A stretch of 64,000 nucleotides of DNA from Polyodon spathula (GCF_017654505.1 NC_054534.1:22553752-22617751), one strand, 5' to 3'; positions 11,805 through 25,717 are shown, counted from the stretch's first letter. Translations and numbers: made by a program. The notes: a model not told the origin generated them from the sequence alone.

Positions 11805-12287
11805 GAGTCAGCTGGATTTCACTCAGAGCCCCATGACACTGTAACAATAAATAAGGGTGCACCGGTAATCGGTAGCCTATTGGCATGGCACCGATATAAG
11901 GAAAAAAAACAAAAAAACACAGTCGGCTATCAACAGTTTTTGTTATTTTAGCCGATAATGTACACTGATATTCATGCTTGACTTTTTTTTCCAGCACAGA
12001 CTTTAATGTTTGGTCAGGTGCGCTTACTAATGATGCAAGAACATTGAGAGTAATTTTCCCAGTCCTGTGTAATGTGTGATTATCCTCAATAAGTCTCAGA
12101 AGAGCGGTGTTTGGATTTTTTTTTGTTTTTGTATCTGTAAAAAACAATAGGATCGAGAGTTGTGTGCAGAAGAACAGACTTGATGCTACATTAAATCCAG
12201 TGATAACTGTGAGTAGAATATTATTCTGACGCTTTAAAAAAAAATTTAAAATTAAAATAGGCTGAATCCTAAATGACATAGATGGTT

Positions 12288-12292
<5 letters not shown>

Positions 12293-12339
<47 letters not shown>
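12293..12339. repeat. (ATT)n microsatellite
   Basis: About 15 ATT units. Confidence 0.95.
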
Positions 12340-12530
12340 ATAATATACTTCAAAGGAGTTTTGTTTAACTCTTTTGAAAAGAGTTTAAAATTCTAAGTGT
12401 AAAAAGTTGTCATGATGTTAACAACGAAAAGAAGAATTAATGATATGTTATTTAAGCAGTTGTAGCAACACGTGGGGACGTGTAACGCTATATTTTTTTT
12501 TGAACCAGGCTACTCACTCTTTAACAGCAC
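12340..12530. mobile_element. MITE family X, right-half fragment
   Basis: Shares the ordered motifs ttttgaaaagag, gtgtaaaaagttgtca and gtagcaacacgtggggacgt with the copies at 26545-26965 and 45105-45480. The left half is absent. Confidence 0.6.
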
Positions 12531-13265
12531 CACAAACTAAGTGATTACAGTTCATACAACACACCATCCCACAGGACATACACAATATACTAAAAAATTA
12601 ATACAAAATACTGAAACTAGCAAAGATGGAAAGACGCCAAACATAGCATGAATTCACTAACAGTAAAAGCAGTAATTCCCAGAGAAATCTAACATTGTCA
12701 CTCCAAGTACCGTAAATGATAAACTTCTATAGCAGAATCCAAACATCAGAAAATAATCTACCTGCAGGTCATCTAGGTTAGAAAGATAACTTTAGACACA
12801 AATCACACTATTATCAAGTGTGGAATGCATCGTTGTTTAATGTTTTTGTATAATGCATTTTAATAAATAGGAAATCCTGTGTTGGTGTACAATTATGTCT
12901 TAAAAAACGTTATTCACAGATAAGAATACTACACTTTATTAAACATATTTTCAGTGTATCAAGTACAGCACATATACTGTAGAAGTTGTCCTGTTATTCT
13001 GCAAAATTTGGGTAAAAATATTTAAATTAATTACAACTGCAAATATAATACTTTGATAGCAAAGCCTTGCAGCCCTCTCCAAAAGTCAAGCAACCTTTGA
13101 ACTAATGAGGTAACGTTCACATTCAGGTCAACCTTTAACCTTTGAATAGTACTTTAATAATAGAACAGTGTAACCATTTAATGGAGTATCATTACAAACA
13201 TTAAAAAATATGTGTGACATATTCATAGTATAACTGTTATACTATAATATATACTATAATATATA
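12531..13265. other. Gene-free AT-rich DNA
   Basis: No gene, long repeat or RNA gene was recognised. Confidence 0.35.
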
Positions 13266-13273
13266 GTCTTGAG

Positions 13274-14992
13274 CAGGGGTGAAATTCTCAACAAAAAAAA
13301 GTGCAGGTACGCTTAAGCACAATAGGGGCCAATGTAACTTATCTGAAGCAGCAGAAAGGAGTAGCAACTGGCTGTGGTTGAAACACAAAGATTATGGATG
13401 GGGATCTCAAGCACAATAGAAATAAAGCAACACTGACGTACAGGTAAGTAAGCTGGGCTGAGCTGAGTGGGGGATGGAGGGGAGTGATGCTGGGACGCCA
13501 GAATCACTGTTGAGTCCTCTTGAGGTGTTGTGGGCTAGTCAACGAAACACAGAGGATGGAAGGTGCCCACTTGAAGACCCCAGAGATGTACCCTACTTAG
13601 CTCAATCCAGACGGTTGTCGTGCTGATGCGCTGGGGAGACCACACTGGTTTGATCACCGGAGCCAGCATGGCAGCCATTGTGTGTGCTGATGCACTGGGG
13701 AGGCAAAATGAGCTGATCCCTGGAGACAGCATTACACTTCAGCAATCAACACCAGACAGAAGGATATCTACATCATCAGATGGAAAACAATGCAAATGGA
13801 TGGAGATGCAGATGGATCACATTAGTTTATTGCAAAGCTGCATCTTAGTTGGTGCTTATCTTGGCGAGAGCCGAGTTCAAATCAGCATGAAGTTTAACAT
13901 CTACTATCATGTAATGGAAATCAGGATTACTGATGTACTTGGCCATTTAAATATCCATCCCTGTACTTTTCAGACCGTGGGTGCTCACCTACAACAGGAC
14001 TTGGCCATGCTAGAATAATAGCCTTGGATTAGAACATATATCCCTGTTTATTTTAATTATTTTGTACTTATTACTTGTCTTACAATAATATGTTATGTGT
14101 GCTTCTCTGTTTTCATAAAGTAATATCATTATTATTATTTTTTTTTTTTGGATGTACACACAAGTGAAAACTCACATTTAACTTAAATAAACTCTTCAAA
14201 ATGTTTTAGTAAAGAGGTCACTGTACAAAAAAAATGGTTTTCGTTCATTACAGTTCTCATAACAGAAAATACTAGGTTTACAACAACAACAACAAAAAAC
14301 GTTGATTACTATGCTTAACATATACCTTGCAAGTTGGGAGAGTGTTTGAAAAGCGTGAAGCACATTACATTACAGATTCTGACTCGCTTACCAAAATCTG
14401 AAGCAGCACTTTGTTGATCCTGTTTTTTTTTTGTGTTAATCCCTACTGTCCCACACACCACTTATCATTATAGAAAATTTTGTGCAAATTCTGGCAGTGT
14501 GGTAAATCGGCGTGCAAGGCCAAATGAGTTATTATAATTATTTCTAATATTTATCAACTATGTTATTTATGGTGAACACTGACATGGATTTTTGCCTTCA
14601 AATTCATGTCCAGCAATTGTCATTCGAATATTCAGATATTTTCTCTGTCGCACTAAACAAAATAATGATTAATTTATTATAATGATAATTATTCGACACC
14701 ACTGTTTTCACGTTGCACTACTATGGTCTTCTCTCTTTGATCAACGAATGAGCACTGACACAAAGCAAACTGGGCGGAGATTTGTGATGCATGCCAAAAT
14801 TAAATATGATGAGAATGAAAGCTCGGCCAATCAACATGCAGTGATTTTACTGACGTTAATGGTGGCCAATAGCAGCTAACAGAAACAGTGTGAGGTAACA
14901 GAATGCAAGCTGCATGAACTGTGCTGAATGAAAGTGCATTTGAGAAATGTTGCACTAGTGTGTGAGTGGATGGAATACAAATTTCACCCCTG
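13274..14992. mobile_element. hAT-like non-autonomous element, 1.7 kb
   Basis: The left end CAGGGGTGAAATT and the right end AATTTCACCCCTG form a terminal inverted repeat. Flanking octamers are GTCTTGAG (13266-13273) and GTCTAGAG (14993-15000), a 7/8 match to an 8-bp target-site duplication, the length typical of hAT. No hAT transposase was recognised inside. An unassigned 132-codon ORF (13620-14018, plus strand) lies within. Confidence 0.7.
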
Positions 14993-15000
14993 GTCTAGAG

Positions 15001-17150
15001 AGCGAGAACTGTGCAACAGTGTGGTTGTAAGTAAGGTAAAGATGTGCACACAAAAACTTTCATCACACAATATGTGAGTGTGTCACTTACACCAAATAAA
15101 CTAGTGTCTTTGTTTCTATTCCATCTCTGACACAAATAAAAAAGAAGTTAAAAACAAACAGAGTAGTCCTCTGGGAAAGGGATATAATAATGTTTCTACG
15201 TTTGGGTTAATTTCCCAAATAATGACATTTGATGTTTCTGACCAAACTGCTGTTCTCCTTTGTATGGTATGCTTTTTAATGAATGTCAAAAAACAATCGA
15301 GGAGTGCAAGATCGCACAAGAGTTGCACAAGCACGTTGGTAGGAAGAGATCAGTGGCTCTACTCTTGAGCTTCTAACTGCTGAGCCCTTTGGATACGTAT
15401 TTCTAAACGTTCCGTGTTTGGTTTCAAAATGCCTTCTCGCATTGCATTCCTTAACTACTGACACATGTTCATTCATAAACACATTGGCATTGAGGTAGAT
15501 ACAGTTGGTAAAATAGTTATTTATTGGTCGACTCATTGTTGAATCTACGATTTTCACTATCAAGTTTCCTTTTCTTATTAGCTAAAGAGAACCATGTTTC
15601 AAAATCACTTTCAAAATAAGACAGAAAAAAAAAACTTTCAATAGCAACACGATTAAAAAAAAACTATAATCATCCACAGATTACGCAAATCCGAGATCAA
15701 TCGAACTGGCTAGGATGACTCGCTCTGAGTGGCTAGTGGGGTGGTGTGATGTTCCCTCTCCTTTGCCGGATACAAAAATATGACATGTCTTATTAACAAA
15801 TTGATTTACGGTGTTACTGTTTTTGTTTTTTCTTTTCGATTTTTTTATTTTCCATATTTATTTTAGTTCATTTTTTATCATTTTTGCTGACTGCCGACGG
15901 GCCAGTTGGTTGTCCCTTGGCTCGCCAGTTGAAGAGTCCTGTGGTACGCCATGGGAGTTGGTTGTTTGGAAAAATGAAACGATAACATCCATACCTATTT
16001 AATCATCAAACAAACAATCATGTTAGATAAACAGTTATTGTGTTTTTTTAATAAGTGCTGTCGTTGCTTCAGTATTTTTACTTTAGTACTTAATAAATCC
16101 TGTAAGATATAAAGAGTTTCGCAACACTTCATTTCTTTTCCAACACTACACATATACCCTTTTGGAGCCATTTTTAGAATCTGCTATCAAATTTATAAAG
16201 CACTCAGCTTTCAATGTCATCCCAGATTTTTCATATGAAACTTTCAGCATTCTATTAAACTAAAAACCTCCCAAAAAAAACGTAAACTAAAATGTAGTCT
16301 TCTCAAGGTAATGTCATACACTGGAGAAATGATGTGGCAATTTGTTAAATTAAAATAACTGTTTCTGTGGAACTTTTCCTCTGATTTATTTTTACTAATC
16401 CCATATTGAAAATGGTTCATATGAATAAATATTTAGCAAACATGAAGAGTTATAAGTTATGTTAAGTAGCAATTCAAAGTGGTGTGAAAAAAATGAAAGC
16501 CATTAATGGCATTCCAATAATGAAAAAAAAGGTTATTAACTTCAGTTACCTTTCTGTTACTTCCTTTTTCATTTTGTAGTTACAATTTTAATTGATAATC
16601 CTTCACTTGAAACATCTCAGAAGGTAAAAAACAAACTAGAACTCCCTCCTCTATGTTGGCCCACTCCTATTAAAATGTTGTTTTTGAATAGTATTTTGTA
16701 TTATAATAAAAAAAAAGTAGGACAAATTTACCAAAGCAGTCCAGAAAAGATGAAACATTTTAAAAACATTCAATATGTAATTTACATGCAGATAAGGACT
16801 ATTTCAGAGCTGATTGTACGTTGTAGACAGCACATGGCCATTTGTTATGGCTATCAGTTTAAATCAGGAAGGGCATCGTGCAGGTCACCTTGGCAAGGCT
16901 GTTTCTTTCCCACTAATCCTCTAATGGGTGAGCTAGGAACAGTGAGCTTAATGATCCCCTGCTGTATATGATAATGAAATGAACTGAAGACCAAGGTGAA
17001 TGCTTGGCATCACAAAGCTAAGATAAGCAGTCAGCATGCTCAGCCAAAGCAAAAAGAAGAAACTGCACACTGCTGAATACCAAGCAGGGGCTGTGGTGCA
17101 GCTGACATTTCCATCTTTGCATTCCACTGATCTGAAACTCTTGTCTATAT
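15001..17150. other. Gene-free AT-rich DNA
   Basis: Only short ORFs without recognisable domains. Nothing further could be supported. Confidence 0.35.
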
Positions 17151-17860
17151 ACAGTGCCTATAGAAAGTCTACACCCCCTTAGACTTTTTTTCACATTTTG
17201 TTGTGTCAGTGCCTCAGAATTTCATGCAGTTAAATGAGGATTATTTTCCACTTATCTACACACCTACTCCACATTGTTAAGGGGACAATTTGGCAATATT
17301 TAACTATTCTTCTTTACAAAACTGTTCAATCTCTGTCAAGTTTATTGGGGAGTGTTGATGAACAGCAATCTTCAAGTCATGCCACAAATTTTCAATTGGA
17401 TTTAGGTCGGGGCTGTGACTGGGCCACTCAAGGACGTTTACCTTTTTGTTCCTTAGCCACTCCAGTGTAGCTTTGGCTGTGTGCTTTGGGTCGTTGTCAT
17501 GCTGAAAAATGAACTTCTGTCCCAGTTTCAGCTTTCTTGCAGAGGGCAGCAGGTTTTCCTCAAGGACTTCTTGTACTTTGCTTCATTAATTTTCCCTTCT
17601 ATCCTGACAAGTGCCCCAGTCCCTGTCGATGAGAAACATCCCCATAACATGATGCTGCCACCACTGTGCTTTATAGTAGGGATGGTGTTCTTTGGGTAAT
17701 GCGCTGTGTTTTTTTTTGTTGTTGTTGCATACTTCAAATAGGATTCAAGGTGGGCTTTCATGAGTAATGGCTTCCTTCTTGCCACTCTAACATACAGGTA
17801 CCATGGAGTGCTTGGGATATTGTTGTCACGTGTACACTTTGACCAGTCCTTCTGTTAACT
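17151..17860 (-). pseudogene. Tc1/mariner-like transposase relic with one terminal repeat
   Basis: A terminal repeat starts at 17151 (acagtgcctatagaaagtct). On the minus strand the segment 17785-17570 reads a Tc1 transposase core (SGGSIMLWGCFSSTGTGAL). After a frameshift near 17570 the reading continues with [14 protein letters not shown] and [19 protein letters not shown], the catalytic-region motifs of Tc1 DDE transposases. The N-terminal DNA-binding part is missing, so it is a dead 5'-truncated copy. Confidence 0.85.
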
Positions 17861-18896
17861 ACAAGTTGTTTGATAGCAAAGCAGGGAAGATCAAGGGTTC
17901 ATCATGTAGTGAATCTTCCATCTTTTTATTTCAGGACTGCAAATGATATGGCTGATAACGTCTTTCTAAAATGAATTCACCACAGTCCTTCTGAGGAGTA
18001 TTTTTATAGTCAGAGAAGCTGTCAAAGTGGTCAAACTGCCGCTACAATGCTATTGTTGGTCATTGTCTCAAAGTAGAATACAGTATTAGACAAAAGATGC
18101 AAGAACAGATATGAAATAAAATACTAATAAATTAAGCATTAATAAGCATTAATATCCCACAATGTTGAGTCCTTAAATCAAAGATTAGGGGACATATTGA
18201 CCCTTCTAAAAGTTTCCCATAGTAAAAGCACAGAATGGTGTAGTAAAGCATAGTGAAAGCATGGTAAAGCGTATGTTAGCATAGTAAATTTCAGAGAGGA
18301 ATGGTAAAGAATATTAAAAACATGGCAAACTATAGTAAACTGTGGCAAATGCGTAGTAAATACATGGAAAAAGCATGGGGAAGCTGAAAACATACCGTGC
18401 AGGTCTATCATTGTAAACATGTTTAAGGGGAAAGACAAGGTCAATTTGCAAGAATGTTTTAACGAACTAAAAAAACGTGTGAAGAAAATTATTTTCATGG
18501 CTTTCCATGGCCCAAGGGTGTCACTTATTTTTATAATGGCTTTTTTAAAAAGTACCAAAAAACAAAAACAACAACTATGATAACTAATGGTTCCTGATCT
18601 TTTATGGAGTATTATCATAAAATAATTGCACACATTCGTCATGTTTTTTGTTAGAAGGATGGCAGCACCATAATTCCAATTGAATCCTATGGTACAGTTT
18701 CTGTAAGAATGTTGATGTTACAGAGCTCCAATGGCATCCAGGATAATGACACAGATAAAATTGAAAAGGTTGAACTAAGAGACAGACTGACAGGATTCAT
18801 CATCACCACATATCTGTGGTGACCATCCACTTAACCAGCATCAAAATGGTATGCCATTAATACAATGCATCCCTTATACATGCCCTGGTATATAAT
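17861..18896. other. Gene-free DNA with short degenerate repeats
   Basis: Between about 18220 and 18380, short degenerate tagtaaa/gcatggtaaa phrases recur about ten times. No gene was recognised. Confidence 0.4.
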
Positions 18897-18901
18897 AACC
18901 C

Positions 18902-19642
18902 TGTGACAGGAAGGCCGAGCAGTGACGTTCCCAGACCAGACAGCTGATAGAGACACACAGGCACATACTCGGGTAAAATCGCGGGGGCGCATTTTTATTC
19001 AGAAAAACAGTAAAAAAAATATATTCAATTTAAACAAAAAAACAGCTCACAGAGTGAAATAAAAGGTTTAAACAAAAACAAATCTCAAACACAAATCCAA
19101 CAAACAAATACTTTGCTGGTCTGCCCAGCACTAGTAGCAATTGCTTTTTCTTTTTACTTTGGTTTTTGTTTTTCCCGTCTTTTTCTCACACACGATCTTC
19201 CTCTCGAACACCCTCCCCAACCAGCAAGAGCTGCTGGTTTTTATACATGTGACCATCTCCAGATCAGCAATAAATTAATCAATTAATCTGGAGATGGTCA
19301 CCTTCTGCACTGGGTTTTTAATATTTGTGTGGTCAACAGCAACTCTGTTCAAAATCCGCTGCCGACCACGCATTTTCAAGAGATGTCTGGCATTGACAAA
19401 CTGCAAACAATCGCCCCTGCCAGACCACAACCAAACCAAACAATAACAAACCAAAACATTGATCTAAATAAACACAAAACAATACATTTAAATCAAAACA
19501 ATACATTGTGTTTTTAACTAAACACTGAATACCTTTTAAGTCATAATTCAAAATGCAAACACCTGTTTAAATGAACACATTAATAAGCAGGGCTTAGCCC
19601 TGTCCCCTATTTATGTGCAGGGCTCTGTTCTAACCTGCCACA
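18902..19642 (-). mobile_element. Solo LTR, family B, with perfect 5-bp target-site duplication
   Basis: The termini are TGTGACAGG at 18902 and CCTGCCACA ending at 19642 (TG...CA, inverted). Both flanks are AACCC (18897-18901 and 19643-19647). AATAAAAATGCGCC on the minus strand near 18990 is a candidate polyadenylation signal, giving minus orientation. No internal retroelement sequence remains, so this is a recombined solo LTR. Confidence 0.85.
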
Positions 19643-19647
19643 AACCC

Positions 19648-21532
19648 TTTAGACTGTTAAACCAAAAAAAAAAAAATAAGCAGCATCACACTGTCAAGCA
19701 AATGTTTTTTGTTTTTTTTTCCCATTACCATTATTAAGGGAAGCATGTTTTTATAGAAGGGTTCTGCACGGAGTGACCCTAAAACCCGTCTTCCCTTATA
19801 TAAAGTGCGATCACCTTTTTTGAGTGAAAGGTGTATGCGGCAGAGATAAATAACTCTTTGATAGTATCATTTCATTTATTTGAAGTCTTCCCACTGGTGA
19901 TGGGAATGGCAATGTAGAGACGGGATCCCTGCTAACAAGATTTAAGTTTTTGCAGATATCAGACTTTTAAAGACACACCTGTGGTGGCTCTGACAGGCTC
20001 ACTGTGAACAGAAATTGACCCAAGACTGTGACTACTGTAAGCAGGCTGATGTTTGGGATGAAAACTGAACATTTCTGAAACTGCATGTATGTTAAAATGT
20101 TGTAATAACTGTACTGTGTTTTAAAGAATATAAAGCCAGCAGAAATACTAACCGAATTGTTAAAACACACTGTTCATACAAAAGGTTAAAATATGCTCTG
20201 TACGAACCTATAGTTATGTTAGAGCAGTCTATATTCCTGTTAATTCTGTTATAACAGTAAAAATATTATTGTAACTTTGTAAAAAAAAAAAGGAGCTGGG
20301 TAGGGGTCACACTGACCAAAAATGAGCTAAGCTTGTCTTTGTCTGAGCTACTGGTGTCAAGGCTTATAACCTTAAGGAGAAAGGCAGAAACAAGCATCTC
20401 ATTTAATTTACTCAATTGTTCACTGTCAAGTCTCTTATTTTGAAAAAAGAAGTAAGATTTATCTGAAAATAGTCTTTAAGCTAAACACAGGTATTCTAGA
20501 ATAATTCAAATAGTATATAAGTGTACATGTTTTATTTTAGCAGATGAACTGTAAAAGTTTGAAACTAAGAGAATATAGTACAGACATTTACTTAAAATAA
20601 AAACTTCAGTCAAAGCATAACGATACCAGTCTGTGTCAGGCATATAGTAGGATCTACCAAAGAGAATGTAATTAATTTGTTAACCTTGTCTTTGCTTGAA
20701 AAGGAACGGTACCAGGCATGGGTAACTGGAGAAAATAACTCAAAAATAGCTATATGGTGAACTGCCTATGGCTTCATTAAATCATAAAAATTAATGAAGA
20801 CCTGGTAAAACAAGTGAGGAGGAGCAATAGTATAGGACCATGTTTAGATTGAGTAAGAATGCCATAAGTCTGGGAAAATGCTTACAGAAGAGTCTTCTAT
20901 CAATGATGAATGACTTTGGCAGAAAAGCAGGTGATCTGAAACTTGCTTGAACAGGATTTTTGTAAAAACAAAGAAGGAGGTAGGTCAAGTTTAGTTTAAG
21001 CAAAATTTGAATGGCTTATATGAGCTTGTTACATTTTGACATGTTTTTGATAGCCTGGATTTAAGTTATAATGATTGGATCTAAAATTACAGACTTAAAA
21101 GTTTGTTATGAACCTTCTACCAGCCTTTATCCAATATGACTTTGTTCATTGTTAAATCACATTTATACATGAAATAAAACCAACTTACTGCAGAGGATGT
21201 TTTTAGTGTTGAAAGGGAAGTATATTTTAAAACCCAGGTTGCAATAATTAAACAGAGTAGGTGTTATATATTAAAACACATCTCTCTATATGTATTCTGT
21301 ATATACATAATTGTAATCACTTGTATTCTGTATTGAGGAACTCCCTGGTACCAAAGAGAATAACATCAGTTCAAAAGTTCACCTCATATATTTTGGAAAT
21401 GTAAGACGTAAAAAGTGAAGCAAAAACGCTATAAAAATAGAGGTCAAATCCTAGTCAAGTGTCACTCTGCTTGGTTCCATAAGCTGATGTGATCCATGCT
21501 CTGAAGATCTCTGATCAAGTTGATTGCTGTTT
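19648..21532. other. Gene-free AT-rich DNA
   Basis: No exon or repeat family was recognised. Confidence 0.35.
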
Positions 21533-21537
21533 GGGTC

Positions 21538-21954
21538 TGTGGCAGGCTGGCGAGTGGATAGAGGCCCAGAGACAGACTGCAGTTCAAAAAAAATAACTAT
21601 TTTATTATAAATAAACACAAAAATGAAAGGGCACAAGGGCCAAAACAAAGCAATTTAAACACAAAAAGATAAAAAGCAAAACTTACAAAAAATAACAGTT
21701 TCCAGGCTGGGCGATGCCTTCGCTGGACTCAAACCTTCTAAACAACCCCAAAAAAACCAACCTGCTTCCTCAGCTCCCTCTCTCAAATGAGAAGCAGAGG
21801 CCTCCTTTTATATCAGGTGGCTGGGCACTGATTGATCGTTAATCAACCTAATCAACTAATCAACCCCAGCCACCTGAACATAATAAACCCAGGCAGGCAG
21901 GGGAAGTTAACCCCATCCCTGCCAATTTAAAGGGCAGAGCTTTGCTCTGCCACA
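21538..21954 (-). mobile_element. Solo LTR, family A, with perfect 5-bp target-site duplication
   Basis: A 417-bp copy of the LTR at 1975-2386, with termini TGTGGCAGGC and GCTCTGCCACA. The flanks are GGGTC on both sides (21533-21537 and 21955-21959). It carries the same TATA-like and AATAAA motifs in minus orientation. Confidence 0.92.
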
Positions 21955-21959
21955 GGGTC

Positions 21960-22868
21960 TCATTTAGAAGTCTTTGCCTTTGAAGACAGTTCCTGTCCTA
22001 ATATTATATTCTACACTTCCATATATAGGAGGATAAGAACTATTTTAAATGTATATCTCTTTTATATCAATGCATTTCTATAAGGTATATGATTTATGTT
22101 TTAGTCTAAGAGTGATGTATGTTATAACCGTAAATGTATTGAAGTATTAATGCTACCTGTTAAGGCACTGGACCTCCCAGATTGCCTGTCAGTTGGGATT
22201 CAACGTAGTCTGTAACTAAATCCATTTTTAAGCATTTAATAAACCGAAGGGGTACTAATACTACTCTGATTCGTTAAAACTTTAAATCGAATGAGTGAAC
22301 GAATGATCAACTTATAGGAATCCAGAACATCTCTATGTTAAGAGTATGTGCAAATCTGACAGTTCCAATGAGGCAATCTGATGTTCTACTGACACCTCAT
22401 ATCATCCTTCGCATAATCTTTATTATGGCAGACACTTTCTTATATGAGACACCAAGGCTGGGAACCAAGGTCTAATTTTAAAGCTGTAGAAAACATTGTA
22501 CTTTGCAGTTGTATTTGGGGGGTGTTCATGTGTGATACAGTCTAGGAGTACTGTGTTATGTCTATTTTAATAATAATTGACTTTTACTGTACATAAATTA
22601 CATGAGTAGGTTCAGGTTCCATGCTAAAATCATAAAGATTATGTTTTCAGGAGACTTACTCGGTTAATTGGTAAATGTGCACAGGCAGAACTAGTTGCTT
22701 GTTAGTGACCAACTAGTTGGACTGATTCATTGTATAAAAGCCGTAAGAGAGAGAGAGAGAAAGGGGAAGTGTTCCATGGAAGTAACTGGTGTGACACAAG
22801 AGTTGGTTAAGTTGATTTGTTGAAACAGACCCCTTGCTTACTGTGTTTGAGCGTTATCACCTTTGTTT
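21960..22868. other. Gene-free DNA
   Basis: No gene was recognised. A GA-rich tract lies near 22745 beside a TATA-like tataaaag; nothing more can be said. Confidence 0.35.
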
Positions 22869-22979
22869 GTGTTCCCTAGTGATGGGAAAAGTGAAGCCTT
22901 GTGAATCAGTCAGCCCTTCGAACCATTGATTCACCGCAAGGTTCAGTGATCCGAATCACATGAAAAGTGTCATGCTCTT

Positions 22980-23030
22980 TACAATACAATACAATACAAT
23001 ACAATTCACATTTATATAGTGCCTTTTGGG
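22980..23030 (-). repeat. LINE/SINE-like 3' tail
   Basis: Read on the minus strand, ggcactatataaatgtga is followed by repeated ttgta units. This resembles the 3' tail style of L2/RTE-type retroposons with a microsatellite end. Only the tail is present. Confidence 0.4.
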
Positions 23031-24796
23031 GTAGAAGTAACGCAGTGCAAATAATTGCGGATGCAAAATTCAAATTGCATTTATTTTGCACTGTGCCCTA
23101 TGTAAGCTTAAGTGCAATGTGAATTAATCAACATGGACAAATAATGATCTACTTAGCAGACGCACATGCAGCCCAGAGGTGACGGAGTCACAGAAAGAAG
23201 ACGGAGTACAGAAAGAAGTAGGTGCTGCATGACATTTGTGCACAGGAGTAATTTATATGGGTTGCAAGGGACATGTCCCCCTCACTTTTTCAATGATGAG
23301 GAAATGTCCCCCTCACATTGCCGAAGTACGAAAACTTTTATTTCATGAGAATGTATTGGTATGATCACTAGTCAACGTAGAAGTCAATGGGAAGAAAAAT
23401 GGGATTGGATCCAGGATCAGTGGAGCCAGATCATGAGATGGTGTTTTACTACGAGGATCTGGATCAGGCTCCACAGATCCGTAATGTTGATCCGATCCTG
23501 AAGCTGCACACACAGCTAGGGAAACTGACCAATGAGAAGTGACATACATGGTGCATAGTTTAAAGACCCCAGCTGACATATTTGTATACAGCCTGAGATT
23601 TCAGTAAAGTTGGGGAAAAAAGGCAAACAGATAGACAAAGGTAGAGGAGGATGCACTACGCTGCTGTATCCAAAACACAGGAAAATGGTTTAAGGTTATA
23701 ATTCACCATAGCTCGTGTTATTTACAAATTTTATTTACTGAGGACCTTTGTGCCTTGTGCAAATAAATACAGACATCAATAGAAACTAAATACATTACCA
23801 CACTTTTTACACAATTATTATACCAAATTAATGACGATATATTACTGATTCTAAATTATTCTGCGTGTCTAAACACCCTCTTGCATCTCTATTTATCAAT
23901 GTTCCAAAAGCTCACTCTTGGTCATATTTTACTAAACATTTTTAAACTAATTACCATAATGAAAATTATTGTTTTCACCATAGTAACGTTGAGTTCTTAC
24001 CTGTAAACAAGAAAACGTTTAGAGTTTGAAACTCATTGTCTGGAGCTTGGTGACATTATCATCAATACTCTGCGGTTTGAGTTTCAAGCTCCATCTGCAT
24101 ATTTTTAAAAACACCCTTTTCTTATACCAATACAGTACTATCATCATTTTAATAGCAAAACTATATTTATCTGAAGTATTTCAATTGTGGAGAAACCTAT
24201 TTTATAGAAATATATTTCAAGGGTAATTCTCACGCCTCTCATTAAATCTGCATTATGTGCTCTGTGTTGCCTCAAGGGCCGGTTGTAAAGGGAACTGATC
24301 CTGGATCCAGGCTCCTATCTGAGGGACGCTTCAGTGCACTTTGAAGACTAAAGTCATGGCTTTGTAATTCCATGACTCAGAAGTGACTGAATAATACAAC
24401 TATCTGCCACTCATCACTCATAGCAACATTGTGCCAACAATGAATTGTTTTGAATGATTGCCACAGTAATGTCTTCAGATCTTTTAATTAGACATACAAG
24501 GGATGCATTGCTTTGTTATACTTGTTTATAATTTTTTTTTTTTTAATTTCAGATAGAAACACCCCCCCCCAACACACACACACACACACACACACACTTT
24601 TGAAATCAAAGTTACGCCACTGCATTTGTGTAGCATGAAAATAGAAAAAAAAAAAAAAATCAGCGGAAGCAAAGTCCTCTTGGCACACGGAAAAGAAAAG
24701 AAAAGTTTTCCGAGAACGAGCTGAGAGTCCTTATGGCTGAGGTCACTCAGCATGAAACAGAGTTGTTTGGAAAAGTCCCCGCCAACATCAGTTATG

Positions 24797-25345
24797 CTAG
24801 TATCCATAGTAAATTATAGGTATTGGCCTGCTCTTTTCAGCATGACACAGAAATGAGCCTAGCACTCTGGACAAGGCTGGTTGTGCTATCCCTCCAGACA
24901 TTCCAATTGTGGTCTGAAAGGAACCAGAGGCTAAGTAGTGCAGAGAACACAGCACTCTCACATGTGCAGGGATAGCGGTCCCTAGATCGACACGGGGGTC
25001 AAGCTCCTCCCTCAATTCAGCTATTAGGTCTAGGATGACCTGCAGGGTGAGACTATAACGATTTAACCCTTCATCCTCCTGCATCCCAAACAAAGTGACC
25101 CTAGGATTGAATATGCAGGGCCTTTTTTGTCTTGCCCTTCTCTTCCGAATGTGTTCCTGCCTCTCCTTAACAAGAGTTTCACCGCACCAGGAAATGTACC
25201 ACAGCAGCCATTCTGAAGCCATATAATTTGAATGGATTAATGATGGCAAAGTGCAAATTTGATAGCGGGTGCAGAATGCCAGGTGTACACTATATACAGT
25301 ATATACAGTTTTCAATCTTCCCAGCTTCCCTGATAAAAAAGGCAT
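24797..25345 (-). pseudogene. PIF/Harbinger (HARBI1-like) nuclease, N-terminal fragment
   Basis: A minus-strand ORF of 182 codons. Its second half resembles the N-terminal region of HARBI1-type proteins: RYSLTLQVILDLIAELREEL, then VRVLCSLHYLASGSFQTTIG, then IAQPALSRVL. HARBI1 proteins are usually about 350 residues with a DDE nuclease core that follows this region; here the frame ends before any catalytic residue. The first about 40 residues do not look conserved. It lies inside the hAT-bounded block, so I infer a captured or nested dead copy rather than a host gene. Confidence 0.75.
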
Positions 25346-25717
25346 GTCAGAGCATGTTTAGGAGCTTGTCAAGAAAAAAGCCCTTTCTTCTGTATTATTT
25401 GTATTTGCCCTAAGAATAACCAACAGTGCCATCTAATGGTAGATCTGCATAACCTCTAAAATAGAGGCGTTATAAAATGTAACACAGCTACCAATAATAA
25501 AGTGACATTATGAACATCTACCTATTAGTTTACAGAAAAGGCAATGAACATTGAACCCTTTCAATTGCTTGAAGCCTTTATCTGTCTCTGAACCAGCTGA
25601 ATCGTAAGCATTTCATGAGGCACAGTGTGTTCTGAAATATTGGTTCAATAAACAGTAAGGCATCTTGAACCATTTGGAGTGCTTCATAATAAATTGGTAG
25701 TAATTTAAAAAGGCAAA

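Noticed and set aside
11767..12279. 170-codon minus-strand ORF
   Set aside because: No domain recognised, straddles the MITE end; composition looks like chance open frame.
24526..24807. ORF containing DVGGDFSKQLCFMLSDLSHK as continuation of the Harbinger nuclease
   Set aside because: Different frame and no resemblance to the HARBI1 catalytic region; not merged.
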